Source: Nitrospirillum amazonense (GTDB lineage Bacteria; Pseudomonadota; Alphaproteobacteria; Azospirillales; Azospirillaceae). From it: a stretch of DNA of 64,000 nucleotides. Below the pieces are notes generated by a model that had not been told where the DNA came from, searched no databases, and was given only the letters and a program-made list of their open reading frames with translations. This document shows, piece by piece, positions 49,134 through 58,600 of the stretch. The translations under genes and the position numbers were made by a program. The stretch's first letter is position 1, and the number at the start of each line of letters is the position of its first letter. Location of the stretch: assembly GCF_007828035.1 (NCBI RefSeq), contig NZ_VITV01000004.1:697559-761558 (forward strand), given 5' to 3'.

Positions 49134-52100
49134 TCAGGCCCGGCGGATCAGCTCCGCGGGCGTGGACAGGATGAGGTCGCGGGGGGCCAGCTTCTCCAGG
49201 AAGGCGGCGAAGCCACCGTCCTTACCCCCGCCCCCTGAATTACCGCCCCCCGGGCCCGCCCCGTCGCCGGCCGCGTCCGCCTGTCCCGTCTCATGGTAGG
49301 CATCGAACAGGTCTTCGTACAGGCGCAAATCCTTCAATATTGCAATCTTCTGCTGCAGCGAGGCCTGGCTGACCAGCGCCAGGTGCAGCAGCACGAGGCC
49401 GTTCGGTGTCCAGTTGGGCTCGCGCATCAGGGGCAGCAGCGCCAGGGTCTGGGCGCCGCTGGCCCCGCCCGACAGCACGCCCCGGCCCAGGCGCAGGGCG
49501 CGGCGCTTGCCGCCCGTGGCCGGCGCCGGCTGGTCGTGGCGCGAGGCGACGCCTTTGGCCCGCCCGCTGCGCTCCACCGCCTGCAGCAGCGGCGTGCCAT
49601 CCGCGCCCTCGCCTGCAGGCCCGCCGGCTGGGTGATAGCGCACGCCACCCTCCACCCCGATGACCAGGGTCGACAGGGCGATCAGCAGCTGGCGCTCAGG
49701 CTCCGCCAGGTCGGCAGGGGTGGCGCCCAGGTCGGCCAGGGCCGCCAGCAGCAGGGGGCTGATCTCACGGCCGGGGCGGGAGATGCCCACGGTCACGGTC
49801 TTGGCTTGGTGGCGGATGGTGTCGATGGGGCGCGACGTCTCTTCGAACACCAGGCGCAGCAGGTCCTGGCCTCGCGTGATGACGACCGTCCGCTCCGGCT
49901 TGCCGCCTGGCGTGTCCAGCATGGGCAGGGCGGAGGTCAGCTTGGCCAGGCGGGCGGTGTAGCTGGCGGGCAACGCGGCGTCCAGCTGCCCATCGGCGAT
50001 GCGGTCGATGATGGCGGCCAGACTGGTGGCCACCGGCGTCACCGGCCGCTCCGGGTCGGCCAGCGCCTGGTCCAGCACCGCCGACACCTCGCGGAAGGGG
50101 CGGGATTCGGCGTCGATGGCCAGGGCGGCGTGGAAACCCCACAGGTGGCCCGCCACCGTGGCCATGATGAAGTCCAGGCCGGCGCCGGCGGAGGGCAGGT
50201 GCACCACCGCCTCGGCGTAGGGGGCGAAGCAGGTCTCGCCCTTGGCGGCGAAGACGATGGGCTTGCCGTTGTGCGCCTTGAAGATGGCCACTTCCTTGGC
50301 GGTGTCCTGGGCCAGCAGGGGGGCCAGGTCGTTGGCCACCACCAGGGTCAGCGGCTCGGTCGACAGGTCGATGTGCTTCTTGTCCTCGGTGTAATCGACC
50401 GGGATGGACTTGTAGCAAAGCTCCGACAGCTTGATGCGGATCTCTTCGGCCGCGACCTTGTTGGCGCCGTTGCCCACCACCGCCCAATAGCGGTTGCGGG
50501 GGGCATAGGCCCGGGCGCAGGCGGCAATGGCCCCCTCGTCGTCCAGCACCTCCTGGATGCGCTGGGGCAGGGCCTCCAGCGCCACCATCTCGTCATGGAT
50601 CTGCTGGGCCGGCAGGGTGCCCAGCGCGTCGGCCAGGCACAGGGCGGTCAGCTTGCCCGCCGCCACCTGGCTGTAGAAGGCCTTGGTGGAGGCGACGGCC
50701 ATCTCGATGTCGCGGCCGTCGCTGGTGAACAGGTGGCTGTCCGACTTGCGCACCAGGGGGCTGTTGCGGCGGTTGACGATGGCGTGGATCCAGGCGCCGG
50801 CGGCGCGGGCGAGGTCCACCGTGCGGTTGGTGTCGGTGGTGGTGCCGCTCTGGCTGATGGCGATGACCAGGGCGTCGTCCAGGCTCTTGCCGTCCAGGTT
50901 GGTGGACAGTTCCGAGGCCTTGGCGCTGGTCACCGTCACCGGCGCCTTGTCCAGCGCCAGGCGGATCAGGTGCTCGATGCCCATGGCGGCGATGGCGGCG
51001 GTACCCTGGCCCGTCACCAGGATGCGGCGGATGGGCGGCTTGGCCGGATCGGCCAGGCGGGCGCGCAGGCCGGCCCACGGCCCCGTGTCGGTGCCCCCGG
51101 CGAGGCTGAGGTCGAAGCTGACGCGCCGGTCCTGGCGGCGGTAGCGGCCCGTCAGGGTCTTGCGCACGCTGGCCGGGGCCTCATGCACCTCCTTCTCGAA
51201 GAAGTGGTCGTGGCGGCCGCGGAAGATGTCGCGGGAGAAAATCTCGATGGCGTCGGCCTTCAGGCTGGCCGGGGCGCCGTCGTCCACCGTGCGGGCGGTC
51301 AACGCCGGCTCGCCCGCCGCCGTCGACAGGACGACGGCCAGGCCGCCGCGCTCTACCTGCGCCAGGGGAATGGACCGCCGGGCGCGCGGCGCCAGGCCGT
51401 AATTCTCAGACGCGACGATCAGGCCATCGTTCACCTCGGCCACGAACAGGCTCTGCCCGCTGCCCTTCTGGCCAAGTTGCAGGCGCTCCGGATCGGTCGG
51501 GTGCTGCAGGATGATGGCCATGGACCCGTCCAGCCGCCGGAGGGTAGCCAGGAAACGGTCGGCGTTACCGCCGCCGTTACCCGTCGCGCCCTCCAGACGG
51601 AACAGCACGGGAATGACCTTGGTGTCGGTGGTGGTGTCGGTAGGCAAGGCGTGGCCGGTGCCCTCGATGGCGCTTTCGGTCAGGGCCCGGTAATTGTCGA
51701 TGTCGCCGTTCAGGGCCACCATGGCGTCGGCATCGGCGTCCAGTGCCGTGGCGGCCTTGCCGGTGCCCGTCTCATTCAGCAGCCGGGCGTTCAGCGGATG
51801 GCAATTGGGCAGGCTGATGGCGCCGTGCGAGGCCCAGCGGGTGTGGGCGATGGCGCTGAAGCCGTCAGCGTGCCGCGCCACGGCCCACAGCACGGCGTCG
51901 GCGCGCATGCGGGCGCGCAGGAAGGCGCCGTTGTCGCCCAGGCGGCCGATCAGGGTGGCCACCTTGTAAGTGAAGCGCACGGTGGTGCGGCCGTCGGGCA
52001 GGATGTGCAGCGCCAGGCCCTCGTGCCGGTCGCCCACGGCCAGCCGCTCGGCGGCGCCGGCGCGCAGGGCCGCCGGCAGGTCGTCCAGGGTGTAGCGATG

Positions 52101-52607
52101 GTCGATGGTGATCTGCAGGGCGATGCCGGCGCTGTCCCGCCCGCGCACCTCCAGCCGGTCCAGATTCTCCAGCACCTGTTCGGCGGCCCAGGCCACCGCA
52201 TGCTGCGGCCGGGTTGCGGCGGCACCGTCCGGCAGCAGGGCCAGGGTGCGGCCGATGTTGCCCAGAACCTCGGTCCGCAACTGCCAGGAATAGTCGCGCA
52301 GGCGCTCGGCCGTGCGCTCCACCGCCACGTCGCGGGCAGCCTCGCCGGACCGGAGCATCGTCTCCAGCGCGTCGATGCGATCGGCCACCGCCGTCAGCAG
52401 GGCGGTGGCAGCCGTGTCGGCCACGGCGGCCATGTGGGTGGGAAAGGCCATCAGGTCGGTGAAATGCGCCACCAGATCGTCTAAGGCGGCATCGATGGCG
52501 GCGGGCTCGCCCGCCTGGGCCAGCCGGTCGGCCACGGCCTTCAGCCACGAAAGGTCCGCCGTGCGGGTCCAGTTGCGATTACCCAGGAAACCGGCGATGC
52601 CGCACAT
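49134..52607 (-). CDS. Giant GlmS-like protein: class II glutamine amidotransferase plus two SIS domains
   Basis: Protein of 1157 residues, nearly twice the length of GlmS (about 610). Cys2 after the initiator Met (MCGIAGFLGN) is the Ntn glutaminase nucleophile. An insert of about 125 residues separates it from the RGRDSAG motif at 155-161, which in GlmS lies near residue 30. TRWASHG and ALNGDIDNYRAL follow. HFFEKEVHEAPASVRKTL opens the isomerase half, with SIS1 (VTGQGTAAIAAMG, AISQSGTTTDTNRT) and SIS2 (VGNGANKVAAEEIRIKLSEL). After HQAKTVTVGISR, similar to the end of GlmS, come about 190 further residues. It probably makes or binds amino-sugar phosphates. It is upstream of an SDR-like gene. 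Confidence 0.88.
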   Translation of the reverse strand: MCGIAGFLGNRNWTRTADLSWLKAVADRLAQAGEPAAIDAALDDLVAHFTDLMAFPTHMAAVADTAATALLTAVADRIDALETMLRSGEAARDVAVERTAERLRDYSWQLRTEVLGNIGRTLALLPDGAAATRPQHAVAWAAEQVLENLDRLEVRGRDSAGIALQITIDHRYTLDDLPAALRAGAAERLAVGDRHEGLALHILPDGRTTVRFTYKVATLIGRLGDNGAFLRARMRADAVLWAVARHADGFSAIAHTRWASHGAISLPNCHPLNARLLNETGTGKAATALDADADAMVALNGDIDNYRALTESAIEGTGHALPTDTTTDTKVIPVLFRLEGATGNGGGNADRFLATLRRLDGSMAIILQHPTDPERLQLGQKGSGQSLFVAEVNDGLIVASENYGLAPRARRSIPLAQVERGGLAVVLSTAAGEPALTARTVDDGAPASLKADAIEIFSRDIFRGRHDHFFEKEVHEAPASVRKTLTGRYRRQDRRVSFDLSLAGGTDTGPWAGLRARLADPAKPPIRRILVTGQGTAAIAAMGIEHLIRLALDKAPVTVTSAKASELSTNLDGKSLDDALVIAISQSGTTTDTNRTVDLARAAGAWIHAIVNRRNSPLVRKSDSHLFTSDGRDIEMAVASTKAFYSQVAAGKLTALCLADALGTLPAQQIHDEMVALEALPQRIQEVLDDEGAIAACARAYAPRNRYWAVVGNGANKVAAEEIRIKLSELCYKSIPVDYTEDKKHIDLSTEPLTLVVANDLAPLLAQDTAKEVAIFKAHNGKPIVFAAKGETCFAPYAEAVVHLPSAGAGLDFIMATVAGHLWGFHAALAIDAESRPFREVSAVLDQALADPERPVTPVATSLAAIIDRIADGQLDAALPASYTARLAKLTSALPMLDTPGGKPERTVVITRGQDLLRLVFEETSRPIDTIRHQAKTVTVGISRPGREISPLLLAALADLGATPADLAEPERQLLIALSTLVIGVEGGVRYHPAGGPAGEGADGTPLLQAVERSGRAKGVASRHDQPAPATGGKRRALRLGRGVLSGGASGAQTLALLPLMREPNWTPNGLVLLHLALVSQASLQQKIAILKDLRLYEDLFDAYHETGQADAAGDGAGPGGGNSGGGGKDGGFAAFLEKLAPRDLILSTPAELIRRA

Positions 52608-52673
52608 CGTTCACCTCACTCAAGCAAGATCGCAGTCATAGTCCAGGCCGGGGCTGGGGTGGAAGGCTGAAAA

Positions 52674-52685
52674 TGTAACGTTACA
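52674..52685. promoter_or_regulatory. LacI-type palindrome upstream of the GlmS-like gene
   Basis: TGTAACGTTACA is a perfect 12-bp palindrome with a central CG, the form typical of LacI/GalR-family operators. It lies 67 bases upstream of the GlmS-like start, in the gap shared with the divergent arsC-like gene. No LacI gene is in the window. Confidence 0.6.
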
Positions 52686-52818
52686 CGTGGCCTGACTTGG
52701 GCGTCCGACTTGGGGAGCCGGCCTGGGGGGCCGGCCCTGCCTTTCCGGCGGATGGCCTCTTGCCGGGCGCGCGGCTATGGTGCCCGCTTCCCGCCAACCC
52801 ACCCTGGAACCATCGCCC

Positions 52819-53166
52819 ATGATCGTGACCCTCTGGCACAACCCCAAATGCTCCACCTCGCGCCGGGTGCTGGCCGATCTGCAGGCCGGCGGACATGAGG
52901 TCCAGGTGGTGGAATACCTGAAGACCCCACCCGACCGCGCCGCCCTGGTCGACATGCTGGCCGCCCTGAAGGCCCGCCCGGCCGACATCCTGCGCCGCCG
53001 CGGGAATGATGACCTGCTGGCGGGCGAGCCCGCTGGTGGCTTTGGCGACGAGGCCCTGCTGGACCTCATGGTGAAACACCCCATCCTGATCGAACGCCCC
53101 ATCGCGCGCAGCCCCAAGGGCGCCGTGCTGTGCCGCCCGGTGGAACGGCTGGCCGAGGTGCTCTGA
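52819..53166 (+). CDS. ArsC-family (arsenate reductase-like) glutaredoxin-fold protein
   Basis: Protein of 115 residues with the ArsC/Spx fold. The active-site loop is NPKCSTSRRVLADL, with the catalytic Cys followed by Ser-Thr-Ser-Arg, and the C-terminal MVKHPILIERPIA and VLCRPVERL are typical of glutaredoxin-coupled ArsC. The family includes true arsenate reductases and YffB-like proteins of unknown role; no arsR or arsB is near. It is divergent from the GlmS-like gene. ATG 52819 matches the family start. Confidence 0.87.
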   Translation: MIVTLWHNPKCSTSRRVLADLQAGGHEVQVVEYLKTPPDRAALVDMLAALKARPADILRRRGNDDLLAGEPAGGFGDEALLDLMVKHPILIERPIARSPKGAVLCRPVERLAEVL

Positions 53167-53232
53167 TTTCCCCGTCTGCCAGGATGGCCAAGCCAGCGGA
53201 TGCTGCCGCCCGGCGATCGAGGGCGTGCCAGT

Positions 53233-55191
53233 TCAACGCGGGGCGGCGGCCAGCGGCACCGTGAAGCTGACGGTGGTGCCCGCGCCCGGCTGGCTGTCGA
53301 TGGCCAGGACGCCGCCGTGGCGGGCCACCAGGTCGCGCACCAGGGTCAGGCCCAGGCCGGTGCCGACCTCCCCCAGGGTGCCGGGGCGGCTGTCCTGCGC
53401 CTCGCGGCGGTACAGCTGGTCCAGCTGTTCGGGATCCATGCCGATGCCCCGGTCGGACACAGCGATCTCCAGCCGGTCGCCCAGCGCCCGCGAGGTCACC
53501 TGGACACCCTGGTTGGGGTGGCTGAACTTGATGGCGTTGGCCAGCAGGTTGCGCAGGATGGCCAGCACCATGGTGCGGTCGGCCAGGATGTGGCGGTCGC
53601 CCGAGGCGTCGAGGATGCGGATGCCCTTGGCATCGGCCGTGGGGCCCAGGTCATGGATGGCGGCGGCCACAACCTCGCCCAGCGGCATGACCGACGGGCT
53701 GAAGGGCGTGCCCGACATCTGCACCCGCGACCAGTTCAGCAGGTTGTCCAGCAGGGTGTGGGCGGTGACCGCGCTCTGGTGCACCGACGCGGCGAAGTCG
53801 GCCACATCGGCCGGTGCCATGCGGGTACCATAGTCTGCCAGTTCCTTGGTCATGCCCAGCAGCACGTTGAAAGGACCGCGCAGATCGTGGGAGATCAGCG
53901 AGAAGAAGCGCGTCTTCTCCCGGTTCAGGAAGTCCAGCTCATCATGGGCGGCGCGCAGCTCGGCCAGGGCCTGTTCCGTGGCCGCCCGCGCCTCCCGCTC
54001 CGCCGCGGCGGAGCGTTCCTGAGAGCGCACCATGCGCCGCACCACCATGTTGAACAGCAGCACCACCGCCAGCAGCACGCTGGAAAACCCCGCCATGGAC
54101 CCGGCGGTGTGCATGACCAGTGACCAGGTGAGGGCCGCGCGCGGGGCCACGTGCACCAGGCGCCAGGGGGCGTTGGCCAGGGGGCGGGTGGTGATGAGAT
54201 AGCCCGCATGCTCGGCCGTGGCCGCTGTTTTGCCCATCACCGCCGCCAGACCGACGGGGGTGGGCCGGCCCTGCTGAAACAGGTCGGCGGGCGGGGTGCC
54301 GGCAGCCGACAGCAGGCGATCATCCGATCCCAGCAGCAACACGGCGCCGCCGGCGGCGGTATTGGCCGTGGGCAGGGCCAGCAGGGCGGGATCCAGGTCG
54401 AAGGCCACCACGCCCAGGAAACGCCCCTGGTCATCGATGGGGGCGGCGACGGTGGGCAGCGGCTGGGCTGGCGCCTCATCCCGCGCCGCTCCCTGCGGCG
54501 GCGGGGCGGGCGTCTCGGTCCACAGCACGCGGCCGGCGGGGTTGGCGGCCAGGGTGGACAGGCGATAGGCGCTGCGCTCGAAGACACCCGTCATCAGCCC
54601 ATGGGCATTGTCGGCGGCCCGCCAGGGCGCCACCGCCACCAGGCCGGAGGTGGCGATGAAATAGCCGCGCCCCAGGCCTGGCTGGGTGCGCACGTCCAGC
54701 GCCAGTTGCTGGGCCAGGGCCACGGCGGTTGCCACCTCGGCCCGCCAATGGGCGCGGTCGGGGCGCGACAAGCCCTCATGCCGAGCCAGGCCCCGGTTGG
54801 ACAGGGCCAGCAGGGCGGCGGGCAAGGGGCCGTCCAGCGGATTGGCGTCGGCCGGGCCGACGCGATCCAGCATCGGCACCTCATCCGCGCCGGCCTGATC
54901 CACCCTGTCCAGAAAGGCATTCAGTTGCGGGGTGTCGGCAGGCGGGGCCAGCAGCGCCCGCCGGGTCCACTCCCGCAGGCGCTCCACCCGGCCGGAGATG
55001 GCGGCCAGCGTGCCGTCCAAGGCGATGGCCTGGGTATCCATGGCCTGGCGGATTTCGGCACGGCGGGCATTCAGGCCCCGGGTAAATTCGGCGTGGACGA
55101 ACACCAGGGACAGCACGATGCCGGCGGCCAGCGAGATATTGATCAGGCGGCCCGGCCCGATGGATTTCATCCACTCCGCCAGCCGTCTCAT
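53233..55191 (-). CDS. Membrane sensor histidine kinase with large periplasmic domain
   Basis: Sensor kinase of 652 residues with this start. TM1 (about 15-33, INISLAAGIVLSLVFVHAEF) and TM2 (about 365-385) frame a periplasmic region of about 330 residues with a Cache-like pattern (AQQLALDVRTQPGLGRGYFIATSG, GVVAFDLDPALLAL). After a coiled coil (RSAAAEREARAATEQALAEL) comes HisKA with FFSLISHDLRGPFNVLLG and a HATPase with LLANAIKFS, SDRGIGMDPEQ and GTGLGLTLV. No response regulator is next to it. ATG 55191 or 55209 are both possible. It is divergent from a second kinase. Confidence 0.87.
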   Translation of the reverse strand: MRRLAEWMKSIGPGRLINISLAAGIVLSLVFVHAEFTRGLNARRAEIRQAMDTQAIALDGTLAAISGRVERLREWTRRALLAPPADTPQLNAFLDRVDQAGADEVPMLDRVGPADANPLDGPLPAALLALSNRGLARHEGLSRPDRAHWRAEVATAVALAQQLALDVRTQPGLGRGYFIATSGLVAVAPWRAADNAHGLMTGVFERSAYRLSTLAANPAGRVLWTETPAPPPQGAARDEAPAQPLPTVAAPIDDQGRFLGVVAFDLDPALLALPTANTAAGGAVLLLGSDDRLLSAAGTPPADLFQQGRPTPVGLAAVMGKTAATAEHAGYLITTRPLANAPWRLVHVAPRAALTWSLVMHTAGSMAGFSSVLLAVVLLFNMVVRRMVRSQERSAAAEREARAATEQALAELRAAHDELDFLNREKTRFFSLISHDLRGPFNVLLGMTKELADYGTRMAPADVADFAASVHQSAVTAHTLLDNLLNWSRVQMSGTPFSPSVMPLGEVVAAAIHDLGPTADAKGIRILDASGDRHILADRTMVLAILRNLLANAIKFSHPNQGVQVTSRALGDRLEIAVSDRGIGMDPEQLDQLYRREAQDSRPGTLGEVGTGLGLTLVRDLVARHGGVLAIDSQPGAGTTVSFTVPLAAAPR

Positions 55192-55553
55192 AACCCGCCG
55201 TCCCGCCATGCCGTGCCCAAGGGCGCCCCGCCGCCTTGTTCGTCCCGCCCGGTGGGCCCCCGCCCGTCCCGGCATTGCCCGGAAGAGGGCGGGCCCATCC
55301 TTCCGCGACGCTTATCATGGGGGCGCGGGCCTGGCAATTGATGGCCGGCTGCGCGCCAGAAACGGAACGGGCGGGGACCGGAACGGGGCGGTTCGCGCGT
55401 GACAGGGTGGGCCCCGTTGACGGTTCGCGCGTGCCCGGCGTCATCAGGACACGCAAGGCGTGCCTTTCCAGCTTGGATAGGGCATGGTTGCGCCAGCCAC
55501 GGGTTAGCGGACGGATGATGGGTGTACGGAGACAGGGCGCGGGACGTGACGGG
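55192..55553. other. Divergent region between the two sensor kinase genes
   Basis: A gap of about 360 bp contains the promoters and 5' ends of both kinase genes. The open frames in it have no ribosome binding sites or family features. I see no clear palindrome or known regulatory element. Confidence 0.4.
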
Positions 55554-57785
55554 ATGGGCTGCCGCCTACGGGCGGTGCTGGCCGTCCTGCTGTTCCTTGC
55601 GTTCGCGCCACTGGCACCCGTGGCGGCCCGCGCGGACACGGTTACGGCGAACACGGTGACGGTGGATGGCCCGGACTTGTCCCTTGGCGGCCATCTGGAG
55701 TTGCTGGAGGACAAGGGGCGGGACCTGACCCTGGCCGACGTCACGTCGGGCCCAGCGGCCACCCGCTTCACCCCGGCCACCCGCGATACGCCCGGTTTCG
55801 CCCGCACCCATTCCGCCTATTGGGCGCGCATCACTCTGGACAACCCGACCGATGGCACGATCGACCGGCTGCTGGTCTTCGCCTATCCCTATTACCGCAG
55901 CCTGGATCTCTACGTGTTTTCCGGCGATGGACAGATCCCGGTGGCGCAGCGGCACGTGGCCGAGGGGGCTGCGGCGCGGGGTACCGACATTCCCCACCGC
56001 TACCCTGTTTTCACCTTGGCCCTGCCGCCGGGGCGCACGGTGCTGTACATGCGGGTGGAGCACTACTTCGCCTCCTTCGCGCTCTATCTGCGCAGCAGCG
56101 ACGCCCAGGCCCAGGTGGACCGCCGCGACATCCTGCTGCACGGCCTGACCTTCGGCGTCCTCATCATCGCCGCCGCCTATCAGTTCGCCCTGGTGGTGAT
56201 GGCGGGGGTGGAGGTGGGGGTGACCCTGCTGTTCTATGCCCTGATCACCCTGGCCTACATCTACGGCCAGCTGGGCTATCCCTGGGAACACCTGCCGGCC
56301 GACTTGGCCAGCCATTATTACCGCGAGGTGGTTGGCACCCTGCCCGTGGCCGTGGGCCAGATCTTCGCCGTGCAGTTCCTGGATCTGAGGCGGCGCCAGC
56401 CCTGGATCGCCCGGCTGCTGCTGCTGTCCACCGGCCTGCTGGTCCTGGATACGCCCCTGCATTACCTGGACCCGGCGCGGGGCTCGGGCATCGCGCAGGC
56501 GCTGGCGCTGCTGGGCTCGGCCCTGACGCTGACGGCGGCGGTGCGCGACCTGCGGCGTTCCGTCAACGCCCGCTTCTTCCTGCTGGGCTTCCTGCCCATC
56601 GTGGGTGTGGCGGTCGTTTGGTCGCTACGCGCCAGCGGCGTCCTGCCGGCCGCCATCTGGACCGAGGCGGCGCTCTACGCCCCCAACGCCATCGGCCTGG
56701 TGCTGCTGACCTTCGGCGTCGCCTACCGCATCGGCAAGGAGCGGGAGGAGCGCGAGCGGGCGCTGGAGGCCAGCGAGGCCGCCCTGCGCCGCGCCAATGA
56801 CGAGCTGGAGGACCGCGTGCGCACCCGCACGGCGGAACTGAGCGACAGCCTGGAAAAGCTGAAGCGGTCGCAGGATGCGCTGGTGCAGGCGGAAAAGCTG
56901 GCCTCGTTGGGCCAGCTGGTGGCCGGCGTGGCGCATGAGATCAACACCCCCATCGGCGTGACCCTGACCACCGCCTCCCATGTTTCCGAGCGGGTCACTG
57001 CCATCGATCACCTGGTGCGCGACGGCCGTTTGCGCCGCAGCGATTTGACTGACTTCATGGGCGAGCTGGCGGAATCCTCCCGCCTCATGCTGTCCAACAT
57101 CGGCCGGGCCGCCAGCCTGATCCAGAGCTTCAAGCAGGTGTCGGCCGACCAGAGCTCGGAGGAGCGGCGGCGGGTGGAGCTGTGCGCCTACATGGAGGAG
57201 GTGCTGTCCAGCCTGGGCCCCAACCTGCGCCGCAGCGGGCACACGGCGGAGGTCGTCTGCCATGGCCCGGTGGAGCTGGAGACCTATCCCGGCCTGCTGG
57301 CCCAGGTGCTGACCAACTTCGTCTCCAACTCCATCCTCCATGCCTATGAGCCGGGCGTGCGCGGGCGCATCACCATCACCGCCCGCCGCCTGCCGCCGGG
57401 GGAGGGCCCGGGAGCCCAGGGGGACGGGCACGCCGGCGGGGCGGAGGTGGTGTACCAGGATGACGGCCGGGGCATCCCAGCGGCCATCCTGCCGCGCATC
57501 TTCGACCCCTTCTTCACCACGCGTCGCGGGGCGGGCGGTACGGGTCTGGGCCTCAACATCGTCTACAACCTGGTGACCCACCGCCTGAAGGGCACGGTCA
57601 CGGCGGCCAGCGAGGCCGGGGCCGGCACCCGCTTCACCCTGGTCCTGCCCGACCTGCGGGGCCGCGACCTGGAGATCGACGACCTGACCGCCCGCGGGGA
57701 TGCCCGTGGGGATGAGAGGGCGGCGGACGCAGGGGGTCGACCCCATACACCGGATACCCTGGTGGCGACGGGGTTGGCGCGCTAA
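55554..57785 (+). CDS. 7TMR-DISM sensor histidine kinase
   Basis: Sensor kinase of 743 residues. A signal peptide (MGCRLRAVLAVLLFLAFAPL, cleavage near ARA) leads to an extracellular 7TMR-DISMED2 domain (AYWARITLDNPTDGTIDRLL, YYRSLDLYVF), seven transmembrane helices (about 200-390) and a coiled coil. HisKA carries VAGVAHEINTPIGVTL and the HATPase has NFVSNSILHAY, DDGRGIP and GTGLGLNIVYNLV. 7TMR-DISM proteins are thought to bind carbohydrate-type or other small ligands. ATG 55515 would add 13 residues; ATG 55554 gives a better signal peptide. The DISM end and kinase are complete; its response regulator is elsewhere. Confidence 0.9.
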   Translation: MGCRLRAVLAVLLFLAFAPLAPVAARADTVTANTVTVDGPDLSLGGHLELLEDKGRDLTLADVTSGPAATRFTPATRDTPGFARTHSAYWARITLDNPTDGTIDRLLVFAYPYYRSLDLYVFSGDGQIPVAQRHVAEGAAARGTDIPHRYPVFTLALPPGRTVLYMRVEHYFASFALYLRSSDAQAQVDRRDILLHGLTFGVLIIAAAYQFALVVMAGVEVGVTLLFYALITLAYIYGQLGYPWEHLPADLASHYYREVVGTLPVAVGQIFAVQFLDLRRRQPWIARLLLLSTGLLVLDTPLHYLDPARGSGIAQALALLGSALTLTAAVRDLRRSVNARFFLLGFLPIVGVAVVWSLRASGVLPAAIWTEAALYAPNAIGLVLLTFGVAYRIGKEREERERALEASEAALRRANDELEDRVRTRTAELSDSLEKLKRSQDALVQAEKLASLGQLVAGVAHEINTPIGVTLTTASHVSERVTAIDHLVRDGRLRRSDLTDFMGELAESSRLMLSNIGRAASLIQSFKQVSADQSSEERRRVELCAYMEEVLSSLGPNLRRSGHTAEVVCHGPVELETYPGLLAQVLTNFVSNSILHAYEPGVRGRITITARRLPPGEGPGAQGDGHAGGAEVVYQDDGRGIPAAILPRIFDPFFTTRRGAGGTGLGLNIVYNLVTHRLKGTVTAASEAGAGTRFTLVLPDLRGRDLEIDDLTARGDARGDERAADAGGRPHTPDTLVATGLAR

Positions 57786-57821
57786 GCTGAAGCGTCTGAT
57801 CCTTACAGGGATATCGCCCCA

Positions 57822-58340
57822 ATGCGCATGAAGAAGGAGGTCAACCACGGCGCCCTGCTGCGTGAGCTGGCGGGATCGCTGTCGTCCACGGTGACCTCTT
57901 TCGAGCAGATGTCCGGCCGCCCCGCCCAGTCCTTCCCGGACTACAAGAAGGCGCGCGCCGTCTATCACGAAATCCAGGCCATGATCTTCACCATCGGCGA
58001 CAAGGCCGAGAGCCGTCCCAACGACGCGCCGCGTGAACTGAAGTCCTGGCTCATCCGCATGCGACTGCGGTCCATCGCGGCCTTCACCCGCGTCAGCCTG
58101 GCCTTCTTCCGCAATCCGCCGCAGCTGCTGGTCCACGCGCTGGGCGCCTATGAGATCCTGCAGCATGAGCGCGAGGCCTTCACCAAGGTGCTGGCCGACT
58201 ACGACATGATGCTGTTCGAGGCCGGTATCGACGACAAGACGGCGGACGAGCTGGACCGTGTGCGCGTGAACATGGAAGAGGTGGTGGAGCGGCTGGAGAA
58301 CCTGCTGAAGACGGCGCCGCCGCAACTGACCGTCTTTTAA
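57822..58340 (+). CDS. Conserved-looking helical protein of unknown function (172 aa)
   Basis: I do not recognise the family. The protein appears all-helical and cytosolic, with charged repeats (DYKKARAVYHEIQAM, RVNMEEVVERLENLL) and a conserved-looking core RNPPQLLVHALGAYEIL. There is no signal peptide or Cys. It starts 36 bp after the 7TMR kinase on the same strand, so it may be co-expressed and serve that pathway. An AAGAAGGAGG stretch lies inside the start region. Composition supports a real gene. Confidence 0.72.
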   Translation: MRMKKEVNHGALLRELAGSLSSTVTSFEQMSGRPAQSFPDYKKARAVYHEIQAMIFTIGDKAESRPNDAPRELKSWLIRMRLRSIAAFTRVSLAFFRNPPQLLVHALGAYEILQHEREAFTKVLADYDMMLFEAGIDDKTADELDRVRVNMEEVVERLENLLKTAPPQLTVF

Positions 58341-58600
58341 AACGACTTTTATTGGGCAAGCAAAAGCGCCAGGGGGAAGGCCAAGAGAAGCGATTGCCGC
58401 GACCGGCTGTTGTCGCGGCCGCATCGGTCAAAAAATTTCATGAGGAGCGGCGGACGGAATCCCGCCTTAAGCCTTGATCTCACCTGGCAATTGCTTTCTT
58501 GTCGCACCTAACGGCAGTGCTGTGGCCGCGGGTCCCTGGGGCATCGGAAATGGGGGCCCGGCAACACGCCTCGTCACAAGAGGCTAAGGGAGATGTGCCC

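Noticed and set aside
49293-52484. A 1063-residue open frame opposite the GlmS-like gene
   Set aside because: Shadow frame; Gln/Gly/His-rich and without motifs, while the minus strand has clear glutaminase and SIS domains.
58480-58505. Possible sigma-54 promoter (TGGCAATTGCTTT) upstream of dctA
   Set aside because: The GG and GC elements are not ten bases apart, so the -24/-12 rule is not met.
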